Below, one piece after another: positions 16,574 to 25,575 of a stretch of DNA of 64,000 nt. The DNA is taken from the NCBI RefSeq assembly GCF_023507705.1, contig NZ_JALBGD010000010.1, forward strand, positions 124,001 through 188,000, given 5' to 3'. This stretch comes from Stappia sp. WLB 29 (GTDB lineage Bacteria > Pseudomonadota > Alphaproteobacteria > Rhizobiales > Stappiaceae). Position 1 is the stretch's first letter. Each line of letters starts with the position of its first letter. The translations under genes were made by a program, and so were the position numbers. The notes beneath the pieces are model-generated. The model did no database searches. It was given only the letters and a program-made list of their open reading frames with translations, and was not told the DNA's origin.

Positions 16574-18460
16574 ATGAACCAGGCATTGCCTTCCCTCGCC
16601 GTCGAGGCGGCCGACTATCTCGGCGATCATGAACAGAAAGGGCTGCTGCGCTTTCTCACCTGCGGCAGCGTCGACGACGGCAAGTCGACGCTGATCGGCC
16701 GGCTGCTGCACGACACCAAGCGGGTGTTCGAGGACCAGGTGGCGGCCCTGCAGAAGGATTCGCGCAAATACGGCACGCAAGGCGAGGAACTCGACTTCGC
16801 GCTGCTGGTCGACGGGCTGGAGGCCGAGCGCGAGCAGGGCATCACCATCGATGTCGCCTACCGCTTCTTCGCCACCGAGGCGCGCAAGTTCATCGTCGCC
16901 GACACGCCGGGCCATGAGCAGTACACCCGCAACATGGCGACGGGCGCCTCCAACTCGGACCTGGCGATCATCCTGATCGATGCGCGCAAGGGCGTGCTGC
17001 AGCAGACCCGCCGGCATTCCTTCATCGTCTCGCTGCTGGGCATCCGCCACGTGGTGGTGGCCGTCAACAAGATGGACCTGGTCGGCTACGACCGCGAGGT
17101 GCTGGAGCGCATCCGCGCGGACTACGAGGCGTTCTCGCAAGGCTTCGGCTTCGAGACGCTGGAAGTGATCCCGATGTCGGCGCTGACGGGCGAGAACGTC
17201 AGCCGCCGCAGCGCGGCGATGGACTGGCACGACGGCCCGACGCTGCTGGAACATCTGGAAGCGGTGGATGTCGCCGGCGAGGACCGGCTCGGCCCGTTCC
17301 GCATGCCGGTGCAGTGGGTGAATCGGCCGAACCTCGACTTCCGCGGCTATGCCGGCACCGTGGTCAGCGGCGCGATCCGCCCCGGCGACAAGGTGGCGGT
17401 GGCCGCCTCCGGCCGCGTTGCCACGGTGGCGCGCATCGCCACCATGGGCGGCGACCTGGACGAGGCGGTGGCGGGCGATGCGGTGACCATCACCCTGCAG
17501 GAAGAGGTCGACATCTCGCGCGGCGACGTGCTGAGCACGCCGGAAAGCCGGCCGGAGGTCTCCGACCGGCTGAGCGCCCATGTGATCTGGATGGGCGACC
17601 AGGGGCTGCGCACCGACCGCAACTACGTGATCAAGGCCGGCAAGCGCAGCACCACCGGCGTGGTGGCGCGCATCGAGCACGGCATCGACGTCAACTCGCT
17701 GAAGCACCTGCCGGCGAGCACGCTGGCGCTGAACGAGATCGGCTTCTGCGAGATCCACCTGAGCGCGCCCATCGCCTTCGACCCCTACGAGGTCAACCGC
17801 GAGATGGGGTCCTTCGTGCTGATCGACCCGCTGACCAACCAGACGGTCGGCGCGGGCCTGATCTGGGCGAGCCTGAGGAAGGCGGACAACATCCACCGCC
17901 AGGCCTTCGACATCGACCGGGCGGCGCGCGCCAGGCTGACCGGGCAGACGCCGCGCGTGCTTTGGTTCACCGGCCTGTCGGGCGCCGGCAAGTCGACCAT
18001 CGCCAACCTGGTCGAGCAGCGGCTGCACGCACAAGGGAGGCTGACCTTCCTGCTGGACGGCGACAACGTGCGCCACGGGCTCAACCGCGACCTCGGATTC
18101 TCGGAGGCCGACCGGGTGGAGAACATCCGGCGGGTGGGCGAGGTGGCGCGCCTGTTCACGGAAGCCGGCGTGATCGTGCTGGTCTCGTTCATCTCGCCGT
18201 TCCGCTCGGACCGGCAGATGGCGCGCGACCTCTTCGCGCCGGGAGAGTTCGTCGAGATCCACGTCCATGCGCCGCTGGAAGTGGCCGAGACGCGCGATCC
18301 CAAGGGGCTGTACCGCAAGGCGCGGGCCGGCGAGATCAGCAATTTCACCGGCATCGACAGCCCCTACGAGGCGCCGGAAAGCGCCGAACTGGTGCTCGAC
18401 ACGGTGTCGCGCCCGGCCGAGGATCTGGCCGACGAGGTGATCCGCTATCTCGGCCTGTAG
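16574..18460 (+). CDS. cysNC: Bifunctional sulfate adenylyltransferase subunit 1 / adenylylsulfate kinase (copy 1, NodQ-like)
   Basis: A 628-residue fusion. Residues about 20-440 are the CysN GTPase: P-loop [32 protein letters not shown] and NKMDL, followed by two beta-barrels. Residues about 455-628 are the CysC APS kinase: [32 protein letters not shown] and [13 protein letters not shown]. The GTPase drives APS formation with CysD; the kinase phosphorylates APS to PAPS. The CysNC fusion is typical of rhizobial NodQ and other alphaproteobacteria. It is followed by a strong terminator at 18482-18527, ending the ugd-to-cysNC run. Confidence 0.93.
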   Translation: MNQALPSLAVEAADYLGDHEQKGLLRFLTCGSVDDGKSTLIGRLLHDTKRVFEDQVAALQKDSRKYGTQGEELDFALLVDGLEAEREQGITIDVAYRFFATEARKFIVADTPGHEQYTRNMATGASNSDLAIILIDARKGVLQQTRRHSFIVSLLGIRHVVVAVNKMDLVGYDREVLERIRADYEAFSQGFGFETLEVIPMSALTGENVSRRSAAMDWHDGPTLLEHLEAVDVAGEDRLGPFRMPVQWVNRPNLDFRGYAGTVVSGAIRPGDKVAVAASGRVATVARIATMGGDLDEAVAGDAVTITLQEEVDISRGDVLSTPESRPEVSDRLSAHVIWMGDQGLRTDRNYVIKAGKRSTTGVVARIEHGIDVNSLKHLPASTLALNEIGFCEIHLSAPIAFDPYEVNREMGSFVLIDPLTNQTVGAGLIWASLRKADNIHRQAFDIDRAARARLTGQTPRVLWFTGLSGAGKSTIANLVEQRLHAQGRLTFLLDGDNVRHGLNRDLGFSEADRVENIRRVGEVARLFTEAGVIVLVSFISPFRSDRQMARDLFAPGEFVEIHVHAPLEVAETRDPKGLYRKARAGEISNFTGIDSPYEAPESAELVLDTVSRPAEDLADEVIRYLGL

Positions 18461-18481
18461 GGCTTGAGGCGAAATGCCGAA

Positions 18482-18527
18482 AAAACCGGCCGGAAGACGT
18501 GCTTCCGGTCGGTTTTGCCGTCTTTTT
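18482..18527 (+). terminator. Rho-independent terminator after cysNC copy 1
   Basis: The left arm AAAACCGGCCGGAAG (18482-18496) pairs with CTTCCGGTCGGTTTT (18502-18516) through a five-base loop, with one G-T wobble. A second T run (TCTTTTT) follows a few bases later. It lies just after the cysNC stop and before the ABC transporter genes, so it separates two transcription units. Confidence 0.85.
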
Positions 18528-18634
18528 GAGCGGTCTTGCACGCGAATTGAGCGCGAGCCAAAATTGCTTGATGAATGGGCAATTGCGGGGCAGTCTTCCT
18601 GGTGACCCTTCATAAAAACACCAGTGGGGACCCT

Positions 18635-19645
18635 ATGCGCAGACTGTTTGGCATTGCCTTCGCGCTGACGCTGGCCGCTCCGGCCGCGATGGCGCAGACC
18701 GAGATCAAGTTCACCCTCGACTGGAAGTTCGAGGCTCCGGCCGCGCCCTTCTTCATCGCCCAGGACAAGGGCTATTTCGAGGAGGAGGGCCTTTCCGTCA
18801 CCATCGACACGGGCGCGGGCTCGCGCGAATCGATCCCGCGCGTCGCCACCGGCGCCTACCAGATGGGCTTCGGCGACATCAACGCGCTGATCAAGCTGCT
18901 GGACGAGCAGCCGGACCTGAAGGTCAAGGCGGTGATGATGGCCTACGAGCGCCCGCCCTTCGCGGTGATCGGCCGCAAGAGCCTCGGCGTCACCGAGGAT
19001 CCGAAGTCGCTCGAGGGCAAGAAGCTCGGCGCCCCGCCGCCGGATGCCGCCTTCGGCCAGTGGCCGGCCTTCGTCGACGTCGCCGGCCTCGACACCTCCG
19101 GCATGACCATCGAGAATGTCGGCTTCCCGGTGCGCGAGCCGATGCTGGCCCAGGGCCAGGTCGACGCGATCTTCGGCTTCTCCTTCTCCTCCGTGATCAA
19201 CCTGAAGTCGCAAGGCGTGCCGATGGACGACATCGCCACCATCCTGATGGCGGAGAACGGCCTCGACCTCTACGGCAATGTGGTGATGGTCAACACCGAC
19301 TTCGCCGAGAGCAATCCGGAGGCGGTGAAGGGCTTCGTCAAGGCGCTGGTGCGCGGCTTCCTCGACACGATCGCCGATCCGGAAGCCTCCGTGCCCTACG
19401 TGCTGAAGCGCAACGAGGTGCTGGACGAGGCGACCGAGACCGACCGCATCCTGATGGCCGTGGACGGCTCAATCGCCACCCCGGCGGTGAAGGCCAACGG
19501 CTTCGGCGGCGTCGACATGGCCAAGCTCGCCAAGTCGATGGAATACCTCAAGACCTCCATGGGCGTGAGCGACACGCCGCCGGCGCCGGAGCGGGTGTTC
19601 GACCCCTCCTACCTGCCGCCGGTCGAGGAGCGCATGATCAAGTAA
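18635..19645 (+). CDS. NitT/TauT-family ABC transporter periplasmic substrate-binding protein (NMT1/THI5-like)
   Basis: A 336-residue secreted binding protein. The ATG at 18635 (after GTGGGGA) begins a clear signal peptide, MRRLFGIAFALTLAAPAAMA, with cleavage likely before QTEIK. The mature start FTLDWKFEAPAAPFF followed by KGYFEEEGLSV, and the GFGDINALIK region, are typical of NMT1-like SsuA/TauA/ThiY-type proteins. The ligand cannot be read from sequence. Sulfonates, taurine, nitrate and pyrimidines are all handled by this family. Closeness to the sulfate-activation genes might hint at a sulfonate, but a terminator separates them. The ATPase and permease of the same system follow. Confidence 0.85.
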   Translation: MRRLFGIAFALTLAAPAAMAQTEIKFTLDWKFEAPAAPFFIAQDKGYFEEEGLSVTIDTGAGSRESIPRVATGAYQMGFGDINALIKLLDEQPDLKVKAVMMAYERPPFAVIGRKSLGVTEDPKSLEGKKLGAPPPDAAFGQWPAFVDVAGLDTSGMTIENVGFPVREPMLAQGQVDAIFGFSFSSVINLKSQGVPMDDIATILMAENGLDLYGNVVMVNTDFAESNPEAVKGFVKALVRGFLDTIADPEASVPYVLKRNEVLDEATETDRILMAVDGSIATPAVKANGFGGVDMAKLAKSMEYLKTSMGVSDTPPAPERVFDPSYLPPVEERMIK

Positions 19646-19813
19646 GGCCTGCGCCCGCGCCTTTTCTCCCCGTCGCGCGAGACGGGCAGGGGAGGCGCGG
19701 GCGTCGTTTCCACGACCCTTCGGCGCCAGCCCCCGCATGGCGCCTCGCGCCGGGTGCATTCGCCCGTCCTGCGGCCTGCACGGCCGCATCATCCTTCGGA
19801 GTTTCGCCCAGCC

Positions 19814-20602
19814 GTGACAGGTTTCGTCGATCTCAACACCATCCGCCTTGCCTATGACGGCGGCGACGGCACGCTTGCCCTCGACGGCCTGACCATGGCC
19901 GTGAAGAAGGGCGAATTCGCCGCCGTCGTCGGCCCGTCCGGCTGCGGCAAGTCGACCCTGATGAAGCTCGCCACCGGGCTGATCCGCCCGCAGGAAGGCA
20001 CGGTCGAGGTGGCCGGCAAGGAAGTGGACGGGCCCGTTTCCGTCGCCGGCATGGCCTTCCAGAACCCCTCCATGCTGCCCTGGCGCACGACGCTGAAGAA
20101 CGTCATGCTGCCGCTGGAGATCGTCCAGCCGCACCGGCGCAGGCTGAAGAGCGAATACGAGAGCTACGTCGCCCGCGCCGAGAGCCTGCTGGAGGTGGTC
20201 GGCCTCAAGGGCTTCGGCGACAAGTTCCCCTGGCAGCTGTCGGGCGGCATGCAGCAGCGCGCAAACCTCTGCCGGGCGCTGATCCACGATCCGGCGCTCT
20301 TGATGCTGGACGAACCGTTCGGCGCGCTCGACGCCTTCACCCGCGAGGAGCTGTGGCAGGTGATGCGCGACCTGCACGCGGAAAAGGGCTTCACCGTCAT
20401 CCTCGTCACCCACGACCTGCGCGAGGCGGTGTTCCTGGCCGACCGCGTCTTCGTGATGAGCGCGCGTCCCGGCCGCATCATCGTCGAGCGGGAGGTGGAC
20501 TTCCCGCGCCCCCGGCCCATCGACCTGACCTATGACGGGGGCTTCAACGACATCGTCCACGAATTGCGCGGACACATTGCCGAGGCGAGGGCCGCCGCAT
20601 GA
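19814..20602 (+). CDS. NitT/TauT-family ABC transporter ATP-binding protein
   Basis: A 262-residue ABC ATPase of the SsuB/TauB group. Walker A is GPSGCGKST, the Q-loop region MAFQNPSMLPWRT, the signature LSGGMQQR, Walker B LLMLDEPFGALD and the switch histidine is in LVTHDLREAV. Start: GTG at 19814 (VTGFVDLNTIRL) fits the family N-terminus, although the ribosome site (GGAG, about 12 bases away) is only moderate. It overlaps the downstream permease start by ATGA, so the two are co-translated. It lies 168 bp after the binding-protein gene. Confidence 0.88.
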   Translation: MTGFVDLNTIRLAYDGGDGTLALDGLTMAVKKGEFAAVVGPSGCGKSTLMKLATGLIRPQEGTVEVAGKEVDGPVSVAGMAFQNPSMLPWRTTLKNVMLPLEIVQPHRRRLKSEYESYVARAESLLEVVGLKGFGDKFPWQLSGGMQQRANLCRALIHDPALLMLDEPFGALDAFTREELWQVMRDLHAEKGFTVILVTHDLREAVFLADRVFVMSARPGRIIVEREVDFPRPRPIDLTYDGGFNDIVHELRGHIAEARAAA

Positions 20603-21363
20603 CCAACGATCGCTGGATCAAGGCCGCCCCCTGGCTGTGGACCATCGGCCTGTTCGTCGTCTGGGAGGCGGCGTGCAAGGGGCTGGACATCGCCGTCTTC
20701 ATCCTGCCGGCGCCGACCGACATCTGGGCGGCCATCGTCAAGTACTGGTCGCCGATCTGGAAGAACTCGCTGCAGACGCTGTTCACCACGACCGTCGGCT
20801 TCCTGATGGCGGTGGCCGGCGGACTGGCGCTCGGCCTTGCCATCGGCTGGAGCCGGGCGATTTATGCCGGCCTCTATCCGTTGATGATCGGCTTCAACTC
20901 GATTCCGAAGGTCGCCGTTGTGCCGATCCTGGTGATCTGGTTCGGCATCGGCACGGTGCCGGCGGTGCTGACCGCTTTCCTGATCGCCTTCTTCCCCATT
21001 GTCGTCAACGTGGCGACGGGGCTCGCCACCATCGAGCCGGAGATGGAGGACGTGCTGCGCGCGCTGGGCGCGAAGAAGATGGACATCATGCTGAAGGTCG
21101 GCATCCCGCGCTCCATGCCCTATTTCTTCGGCTCGCTGAAGATCGCCATCACGCTGGCCTTCGTCGGCTCGGTGATCTCCGAAACGGTGGCCGCGAATGC
21201 CGGCATCGGCCACATGATGCTGGCGGCGCAGTCGCAGTTCAACGTGCCGCTGGTCTGGGCCGGCCTCGTGGCGCTCGCCGTGCTGGGCATCGTCATGTAT
21301 GCGGCGATGGCCTGGCTGGAGATGCGCATGACCGGCTGGGCGCACCGCTCGGGCCGGAACTGA
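20599..21363 (+). CDS. NitT/TauT-family ABC transporter permease
   Basis: A 254-residue inner-membrane permease (SsuC/TauC type) with about six predicted transmembrane segments, beginning with WLWTIGLFVVWEAACKG. The cytoplasmic coupling loop is recognisable as EPEMEDVLRALGAKKMDIML with the conserved Ala-Gly/Ala pattern, followed by GIPRSMPYFFGSLK. Its ATG overlaps the ATPase stop. Substrate unknown, as for the binding protein. Confidence 0.88.
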   Translation: MTNDRWIKAAPWLWTIGLFVVWEAACKGLDIAVFILPAPTDIWAAIVKYWSPIWKNSLQTLFTTTVGFLMAVAGGLALGLAIGWSRAIYAGLYPLMIGFNSIPKVAVVPILVIWFGIGTVPAVLTAFLIAFFPIVVNVATGLATIEPEMEDVLRALGAKKMDIMLKVGIPRSMPYFFGSLKIAITLAFVGSVISETVAANAGIGHMMLAAQSQFNVPLVWAGLVALAVLGIVMYAAMAWLEMRMTGWAHRSGRN

Positions 21364-21377
21364 TCGTTTCCCGTGCA

Positions 21378-21407
21378 ACACTCCGGCGGAACCTGCCGCC
21401 GGAGTGT
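21378..21407. terminator. Perfect 12-bp hairpin after the ABC permease gene
   Basis: ACACTCCGGCGG (21378-21389) and CCGCCGGAGTGT (21396-21407) form a perfect stem with a six-base loop, 14 bp after the permease stop. No T run follows on the plus strand, so it may stabilise the transcript 3' end or act as a weak or factor-dependent terminator. Confidence 0.5.
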
Positions 21408-21477
21408 CGGCAGGGTGTAGGCAAGCGGCACGCGAGCCTGTAACACGGTCGGCGCATCCAGCCGGCCGGAGACCTGC

Positions 21478-22320
21478 ATGTCGTTCCTCTATGTCCTGAA
21501 GCGCCGCATCCAGCGGAACCTGCCCAAGCCGCTCCAGCGCAAGCTCCAGGAGGCGATCTATTTCGCGCTCTACCGGCTGTCGCCGGCCCGCCACCAGAAC
21601 TTCTTCAACAGCGGTTATTCGCCGGCTGAGGCGCCCTGGACGGAGCTGGCGCCCTTCGACCGCGAGCCGCTGCAGGCGACGCTCTACGACAAGGTCCTGT
21701 GGGAGCTGACCCGGGACGCGGGACGCAGCGGCGCCGACTGGGCCGACATCCTCGACATCGGCTGCGGCCTCGGCGGCGGCGTGCAGGTCGCCCATCACCG
21801 CTTCCCGCAGGCGCGGATCACCGGCGTCGACGTCAATGCGAGCGCCGTCAGCGTCTGCCGCAAGCGCATGCAGCCGTTCCCCGGCATCCGCATCCTGCAG
21901 GGCAATGCCCGCGACCTGCCGCTGGCCAACGGCTCCTTCGACATGATCTTCAGCGTCGGCGCGGCGAGCTATGTCGGCATGGACGCCTTCATGAAGGAGG
22001 CGGCGCGCGTGCTGCGCCCCGGCGGCGTCCTCAGCTTCTCGGTCGGCTACACGGACAAGGAGTTCGCCGACCAGCGCAAGATCGTCGACGAGCTCTGCGA
22101 GAAGAACGGGCTCGATGTGCACAAGGTGGTCGACATCACCGAGAACGTCTTCGCGGCCATCGCCGAGGACGTGCCGCGCCGCCGCGAGCTGATCAACCGG
22201 GTGCCCTGGCCGTTCCGCGACTACGCGCTCGACTGGGCCGACATGCCCGGCACCATGCGCTACCAGGAATATGTCGACGGCCGCCGCCTCGACTACGCGG
22301 TCTGCTGCGTCAAGCGCTGA
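21478..22320 (+). CDS. SAM-dependent class I methyltransferase
   Basis: A 280-residue methyltransferase. The SAM-binding loop is DIGCGLGGGVQVAHH near residue 97. Then come acidic motif II (ITGVDVNASAV), GNARDLPLANGSFDMIFSVGA (motif III/IV) and ARVLRPGGVLSF. The N-terminal about 60 basic residues (LKRRIQRNLPKPLQRK) could associate with the membrane surface. The layout resembles small-molecule and glycolipid O-methyltransferases. Lying between an importer and the capsule export genes, it may methylate a capsule sugar, but the substrate is not visible. Confidence 0.8.
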   Translation: MSFLYVLKRRIQRNLPKPLQRKLQEAIYFALYRLSPARHQNFFNSGYSPAEAPWTELAPFDREPLQATLYDKVLWELTRDAGRSGADWADILDIGCGLGGGVQVAHHRFPQARITGVDVNASAVSVCRKRMQPFPGIRILQGNARDLPLANGSFDMIFSVGAASYVGMDAFMKEAARVLRPGGVLSFSVGYTDKEFADQRKIVDELCEKNGLDVHKVVDITENVFAAIAEDVPRRRELINRVPWPFRDYALDWADMPGTMRYQEYVDGRRLDYAVCCVKR

Positions 22321-22346
22321 GAGGAGAGCACGGGGGTAGCTTTCGA

Positions 22347-22853
22347 CTATGAGGGAAAGCGAGCCTTTGTGCGTCGTAGCATCGTGTCCATCTTCGCCGG
22401 CTCCAGCATAAGTTGCCCTGCAAGGCTCAAGGCGCCAAGCAAGACAAACATTTGGCCAAGCGCAAAGACGATGAACTTTGCAGCTGGCGAGCTCGTTGCA
22501 ACGGGAACAGGCATCGCGGCGATTATGGCGCTGAACGGAATGAGATAAACCGTCTGAAAGGAAAGTCGCCAAGCCGGCCATCCTTGCGCCACGACACGCC
22601 ACATCTCGCGCAGCATTGCGGTCATCCACATGAGCAGCGCGACCGCCACCAGCACCAGTTTGAATAGCGTGTACTCTACCCAGAGGTTCCAGGTCTCATC
22701 ACCGAATCCTCTTGAGCCTGTAGAGTGAGGCGTCTTTAAGATCTGTATTCCGCAGAGCTTGATCACAAAATTGAGAATGCAAAGCCCTATCAAGAGCGCT
22801 GTCAGGATGCGTGTGAGTGGTTTGAAGCGGGGGAGTACAATGCCTTGAACCAT
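22347..22853 (-). CDS. Small AT-richer integral membrane protein of unknown function
   Basis: I do not recognise this 168-residue protein. It has about four hydrophobic segments: ILTALLIGLCILNFVIKL near 15-32, FKLVLVAVALLMWMTAML near 65-82, VYLIPFSAIIAAMPV near 100-115, and FIVFALGQMFVLLGALSLAG near 128-147. Base composition is visibly AT-richer than its neighbours and codon use is less GC-biased, suggesting a recent arrival. It ends convergently with the methyltransferase, 26 bp away. No ribosome site stands out. The long open frame with coherent membrane pattern supports a real gene, but moderately. Confidence 0.55.
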   Translation of the reverse strand: MVQGIVLPRFKPLTRILTALLIGLCILNFVIKLCGIQILKTPHSTGSRGFGDETWNLWVEYTLFKLVLVAVALLMWMTAMLREMWRVVAQGWPAWRLSFQTVYLIPFSAIIAAMPVPVATSSPAAKFIVFALGQMFVLLGALSLAGQLMLEPAKMDTMLRRTKARFPS

Positions 22854-23000
22854 GATGGCTTGATTTCTCTAAGCGTAACCAGAATGAACATACAGGAATA
22901 TTTCTGAGCTTCAGAACTTATGTGTCTGTCCGAGCGACACAGGTGCGTTTATCGGAGACTGCTGTCGAGGCGGACGCGCGCGGAGGGGGTGTGAGCTGTC

Positions 23001-24092
23001 TCAACGCCGCTGGGCGGCCTGCGGGACGCCGCTCGCAGGAGCCGGGGAGGCGGTGCCGAACTCGGTGTCGATGACGCCGCGCAGCTCGCGATAGAGCAGG
23101 GCGTCGAACTCCAGGTATTCCTGCACCTTGTCGATGCCGTGCAGCCGCTCGGCCAGCTCCATCGTGCCCGGCAGAACGTAGGGCTCGTAGCCGCCGAAGA
23201 TGTCGCGCCCGGTGACTTCCTCGACGCAGGTATTGAATGCGTCGATCCGTTCCTCGACGCCGACCGCATCGAACTCGGCCAGCCGGTCCAGCGCCATGCT
23301 GATATGCCGTTCCTCCGGCGCGTCGCCCTGGTCGCAGACCAGCGTGCGCACGAAGGGGTCGGCAATCGCCTGGGCCTGCTGCGGGCGCAGCCGGGTGAAG
23401 GCGTCCTGCAGCGAGTCCTCGCTCTCCAGGTCGATGGTCTCGCACAGGCCGAACAGGTTCTCGAGGCCCGAGACGAGGTTCTCCAGCAGCTTGCGATTCG
23501 AGGACCGCGAGATCTGCTTGATCATGATCAGCCGCTCGGCGAGCTCGACGATGGGATCGCGCAGCAGCGCGATGCGCATGTATTCGCGGCTCAGCAGGAA
23601 CTCGGCGATGCGATTGTGGTTGTTGCGGCCCATCACGAACTGCGAATGGGCATTGTGGTTGATCAGGATGCTGGAGATCGTCGCGAAGGTGATGCGCTCG
23701 CTGTTGGTATAGGTCAGGCTGAACAGGTCGCTCGCCATGTTGCGCATGCGGATCTGCGGCACGACGCAAAGGTTGAAGAACATCACCCGCTTCTCGATGC
23801 GGAAGGGCGAGGCCGTGTGCCGGTGCACCATCAGCCCGGTTTCCTGCTCGACGAGCTGGACGTTGTCGGCCTTCTGGATGCCCTTGACGATCTTGTCGTC
23901 GATGTGGAAGCCGACGAAGCCGGTCGCGTGAAGCCCCAGGTCCTTGATGTCCTGGCGGTTCACGTTCGGGCCGATGACGGCGATTTCCTCGTCGTTGACG
24001 ATGACCTTCACATGCGGCGTCCCGCCCGGATTGTTGGGCACGATCCAGCCGGAAAGAACGCCGTTGGCCTGTCGGTCGATGTGAAACTGCAC
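23001..24092 (-). CDS. Beta-sandwich domain plus degenerate sulfotransferase-like protein
   Basis: A 363-residue protein of unannotated type. Residues about 1-70 (FHIDRQANGVLSGWIVPNNPGG, then NRQDIKDLG) match the repeated FHID...GWxW...R.DL..AG domain of the 1690-residue glycosyltransferase at 40.5 kb. From about residue 150 on, three blocks align in order with the sulfotransferase at 47.6 kb: QFVMG...IALLRDPIVEL with KFVWG...FTGLREPRARL, then AEFDAVGVEERID with DMFDHVYFSENLE, then DALLYREL with LKLYEYAQ. The PAPS 5'-phosphate loop PKxxGT is absent; NLCVVPQIRMRN is in its place. It may be a catalytically altered or non-catalytic sulfotransferase fold. It lies 27 bp downstream of the kpsE-like gene, so it is probably in the same export operon. 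Confidence 0.7.
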   Translation of the reverse strand: MQFHIDRQANGVLSGWIVPNNPGGTPHVKVIVNDEEIAVIGPNVNRQDIKDLGLHATGFVGFHIDDKIVKGIQKADNVQLVEQETGLMVHRHTASPFRIEKRVMFFNLCVVPQIRMRNMASDLFSLTYTNSERITFATISSILINHNAHSQFVMGRNNHNRIAEFLLSREYMRIALLRDPIVELAERLIMIKQISRSSNRKLLENLVSGLENLFGLCETIDLESEDSLQDAFTRLRPQQAQAIADPFVRTLVCDQGDAPEERHISMALDRLAEFDAVGVEERIDAFNTCVEEVTGRDIFGGYEPYVLPGTMELAERLHGIDKVQEYLEFDALLYRELRGVIDTEFGTASPAPASGVPQAAQRR

Positions 24093-24119
24093 TGTGCCGG
24101 GTCTCCCGGGGCTGTCCCG

Positions 24120-25496
24120 TCAGATCGCGTGGTCCTTCACCGATGCGACGATCAGCGAGGCGATCGCCCACAGGACGAAGGAAATGAAGAAGATCATGAA
24201 GATGCCTGCCGCAACGCGCGGATAGAGCGCGGTGTCTGGCACGGCGGGGCGGACGATCTCGACGAGGTAAAGCTGCTGGCGCTCGGTTTCCTGCCGTGCC
24301 TTCTCGTAGGAGGAGACGGCGATGGAATAGCGATTGGCGGCGAATTCCTCTTCGAGCCGCAGGTTCTCGAAGCTGGCGACCACGTCCGAGACGGTGCCGC
24401 CGCTGCGCCCCTGCGAGGCGAGCAGGCCTTCCTGCTCGGCGATCTGGGCCTTGACCTGGGCCAGTTCGCGCTCGATCACCTGGCGCGGCGCGAAGTCCTG
24501 GTCGATCATCGAGGCGGTCGTCTCCAGCCGCGCCTCCAGCTCGATTCGCTTGATCATCAGCTGCGACAGGACCTCGCCGATGGACTCGGCCGTCATGGTC
24601 GGGTCGATGATCTCGCTGGTGTTCCGGTAGACCCGCAAGGTCTCGCGCGCCTCGGCAAGCTCGGAGCGGGCAAGCTCCACATCGGCCAGGGCGACGCGCA
24701 AGGCCTCCTCGCGGGCCCGGCGGGAGATCTCGTTGACGAGCGTCTCGCTCTTCTCCACCACCTGCCGGGCCAGCCAGTCGGCTTCTTCAGCGGAAAAGGC
24801 CGTCGCCTCCACGGTGATGATGCCGGACTGGGTGTCGAGCGAGGCCGTCACCCGGCCCTGCCAATACTCGACGATGTCCTCCCACGTCGCCTCGGGATCG
24901 ATGGTCGCGAAATAGTCTCCGCGCTCCCGATTGAACAGGCGGAAGACGGTTTCCTTGCCGCCGATGTCCTCGATGATCGCGCGGCTCTTGACGTAGTTGA
25001 GCACGGCGAAGCTGTCGGGGCTGGTGCCGGACACGCCGGCGACCTTGGCGACCATGGCCAACGCCCCGGAGCCGACCTCCTGCTGGGTATCGCCGCTGCG
25101 CACCATGAAGCGGGTCTCGGAGGCGAAGATGTCGGAGGCGAGGACGAGGAAATAGAGCGCGGCGAGCATCGTCGGGATCAGCACGAAGATGCCGAAGCTG
25201 CGCCACAACCCGCCGCCGCGCCGGCCGGTCGCGTCGGTCTCGCGCAGCTCCTTCAGGTCCTCGCGAACGGTCCGCACGAGGCCCGAGACCTTGCTGCCGG
25301 CACGTGCCAGCGGCCCGCGGCCGCGCGGGACGAGGCTGTCGGGATCCGTGTCGCCGCCGGTCACCTTGACGGCGCGGGCGGCGACGCCCTCCGGCCTGGC
25401 GGCCTTGCGCCCGCCCGCAGTCCCCTCGGACTTCGCTCCTTGCGTCTTGGGGGTCCGTTCCCTGGTGCCGGGAAGCCGCGAAAGCAATCGTTGCAT
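24120..25496 (-). CDS. kpsE: KpsE-family capsule export inner-membrane/periplasmic protein (copy a)
   Basis: A 458-residue polysaccharide co-polymerase of the KpsE/BexC/CtrB type. A basic cytoplasmic N-terminus of about 120 residues precedes TM1 (FGIFVLIPTMLAALYFLV). Next comes the periplasmic part beginning SETRFMVRSGD, a long coiled coil (about residues 250-390, rich in E, L, A and R), and a C-terminal TM2 (GIFMIFFISFVLWAIASLIV) ending SVKDHAI. In this family it links KpsM/KpsT in the inner membrane to an outer-membrane channel. The start is uncertain: ATG at 25496 is used here, but GTG at 25502 has a better-spaced GAGG. It directly follows another KpsE-like gene. Confidence 0.87.
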   Translation of the reverse strand: MQRLLSRLPGTRERTPKTQGAKSEGTAGGRKAARPEGVAARAVKVTGGDTDPDSLVPRGRGPLARAGSKVSGLVRTVREDLKELRETDATGRRGGGLWRSFGIFVLIPTMLAALYFLVLASDIFASETRFMVRSGDTQQEVGSGALAMVAKVAGVSGTSPDSFAVLNYVKSRAIIEDIGGKETVFRLFNRERGDYFATIDPEATWEDIVEYWQGRVTASLDTQSGIITVEATAFSAEEADWLARQVVEKSETLVNEISRRAREEALRVALADVELARSELAEARETLRVYRNTSEIIDPTMTAESIGEVLSQLMIKRIELEARLETTASMIDQDFAPRQVIERELAQVKAQIAEQEGLLASQGRSGGTVSDVVASFENLRLEEEFAANRYSIAVSSYEKARQETERQQLYLVEIVRPAVPDTALYPRVAAGIFMIFFISFVLWAIASLIVASVKDHAI

Positions 25497-25575
25497 CGTC
25501 ACGTCCAGCGCCTCGCGGGTTCCGCGGCATGCGGGTGTGCGGCCCGCAGCATTTGCTCCAGCCTCGCTCCCATCG

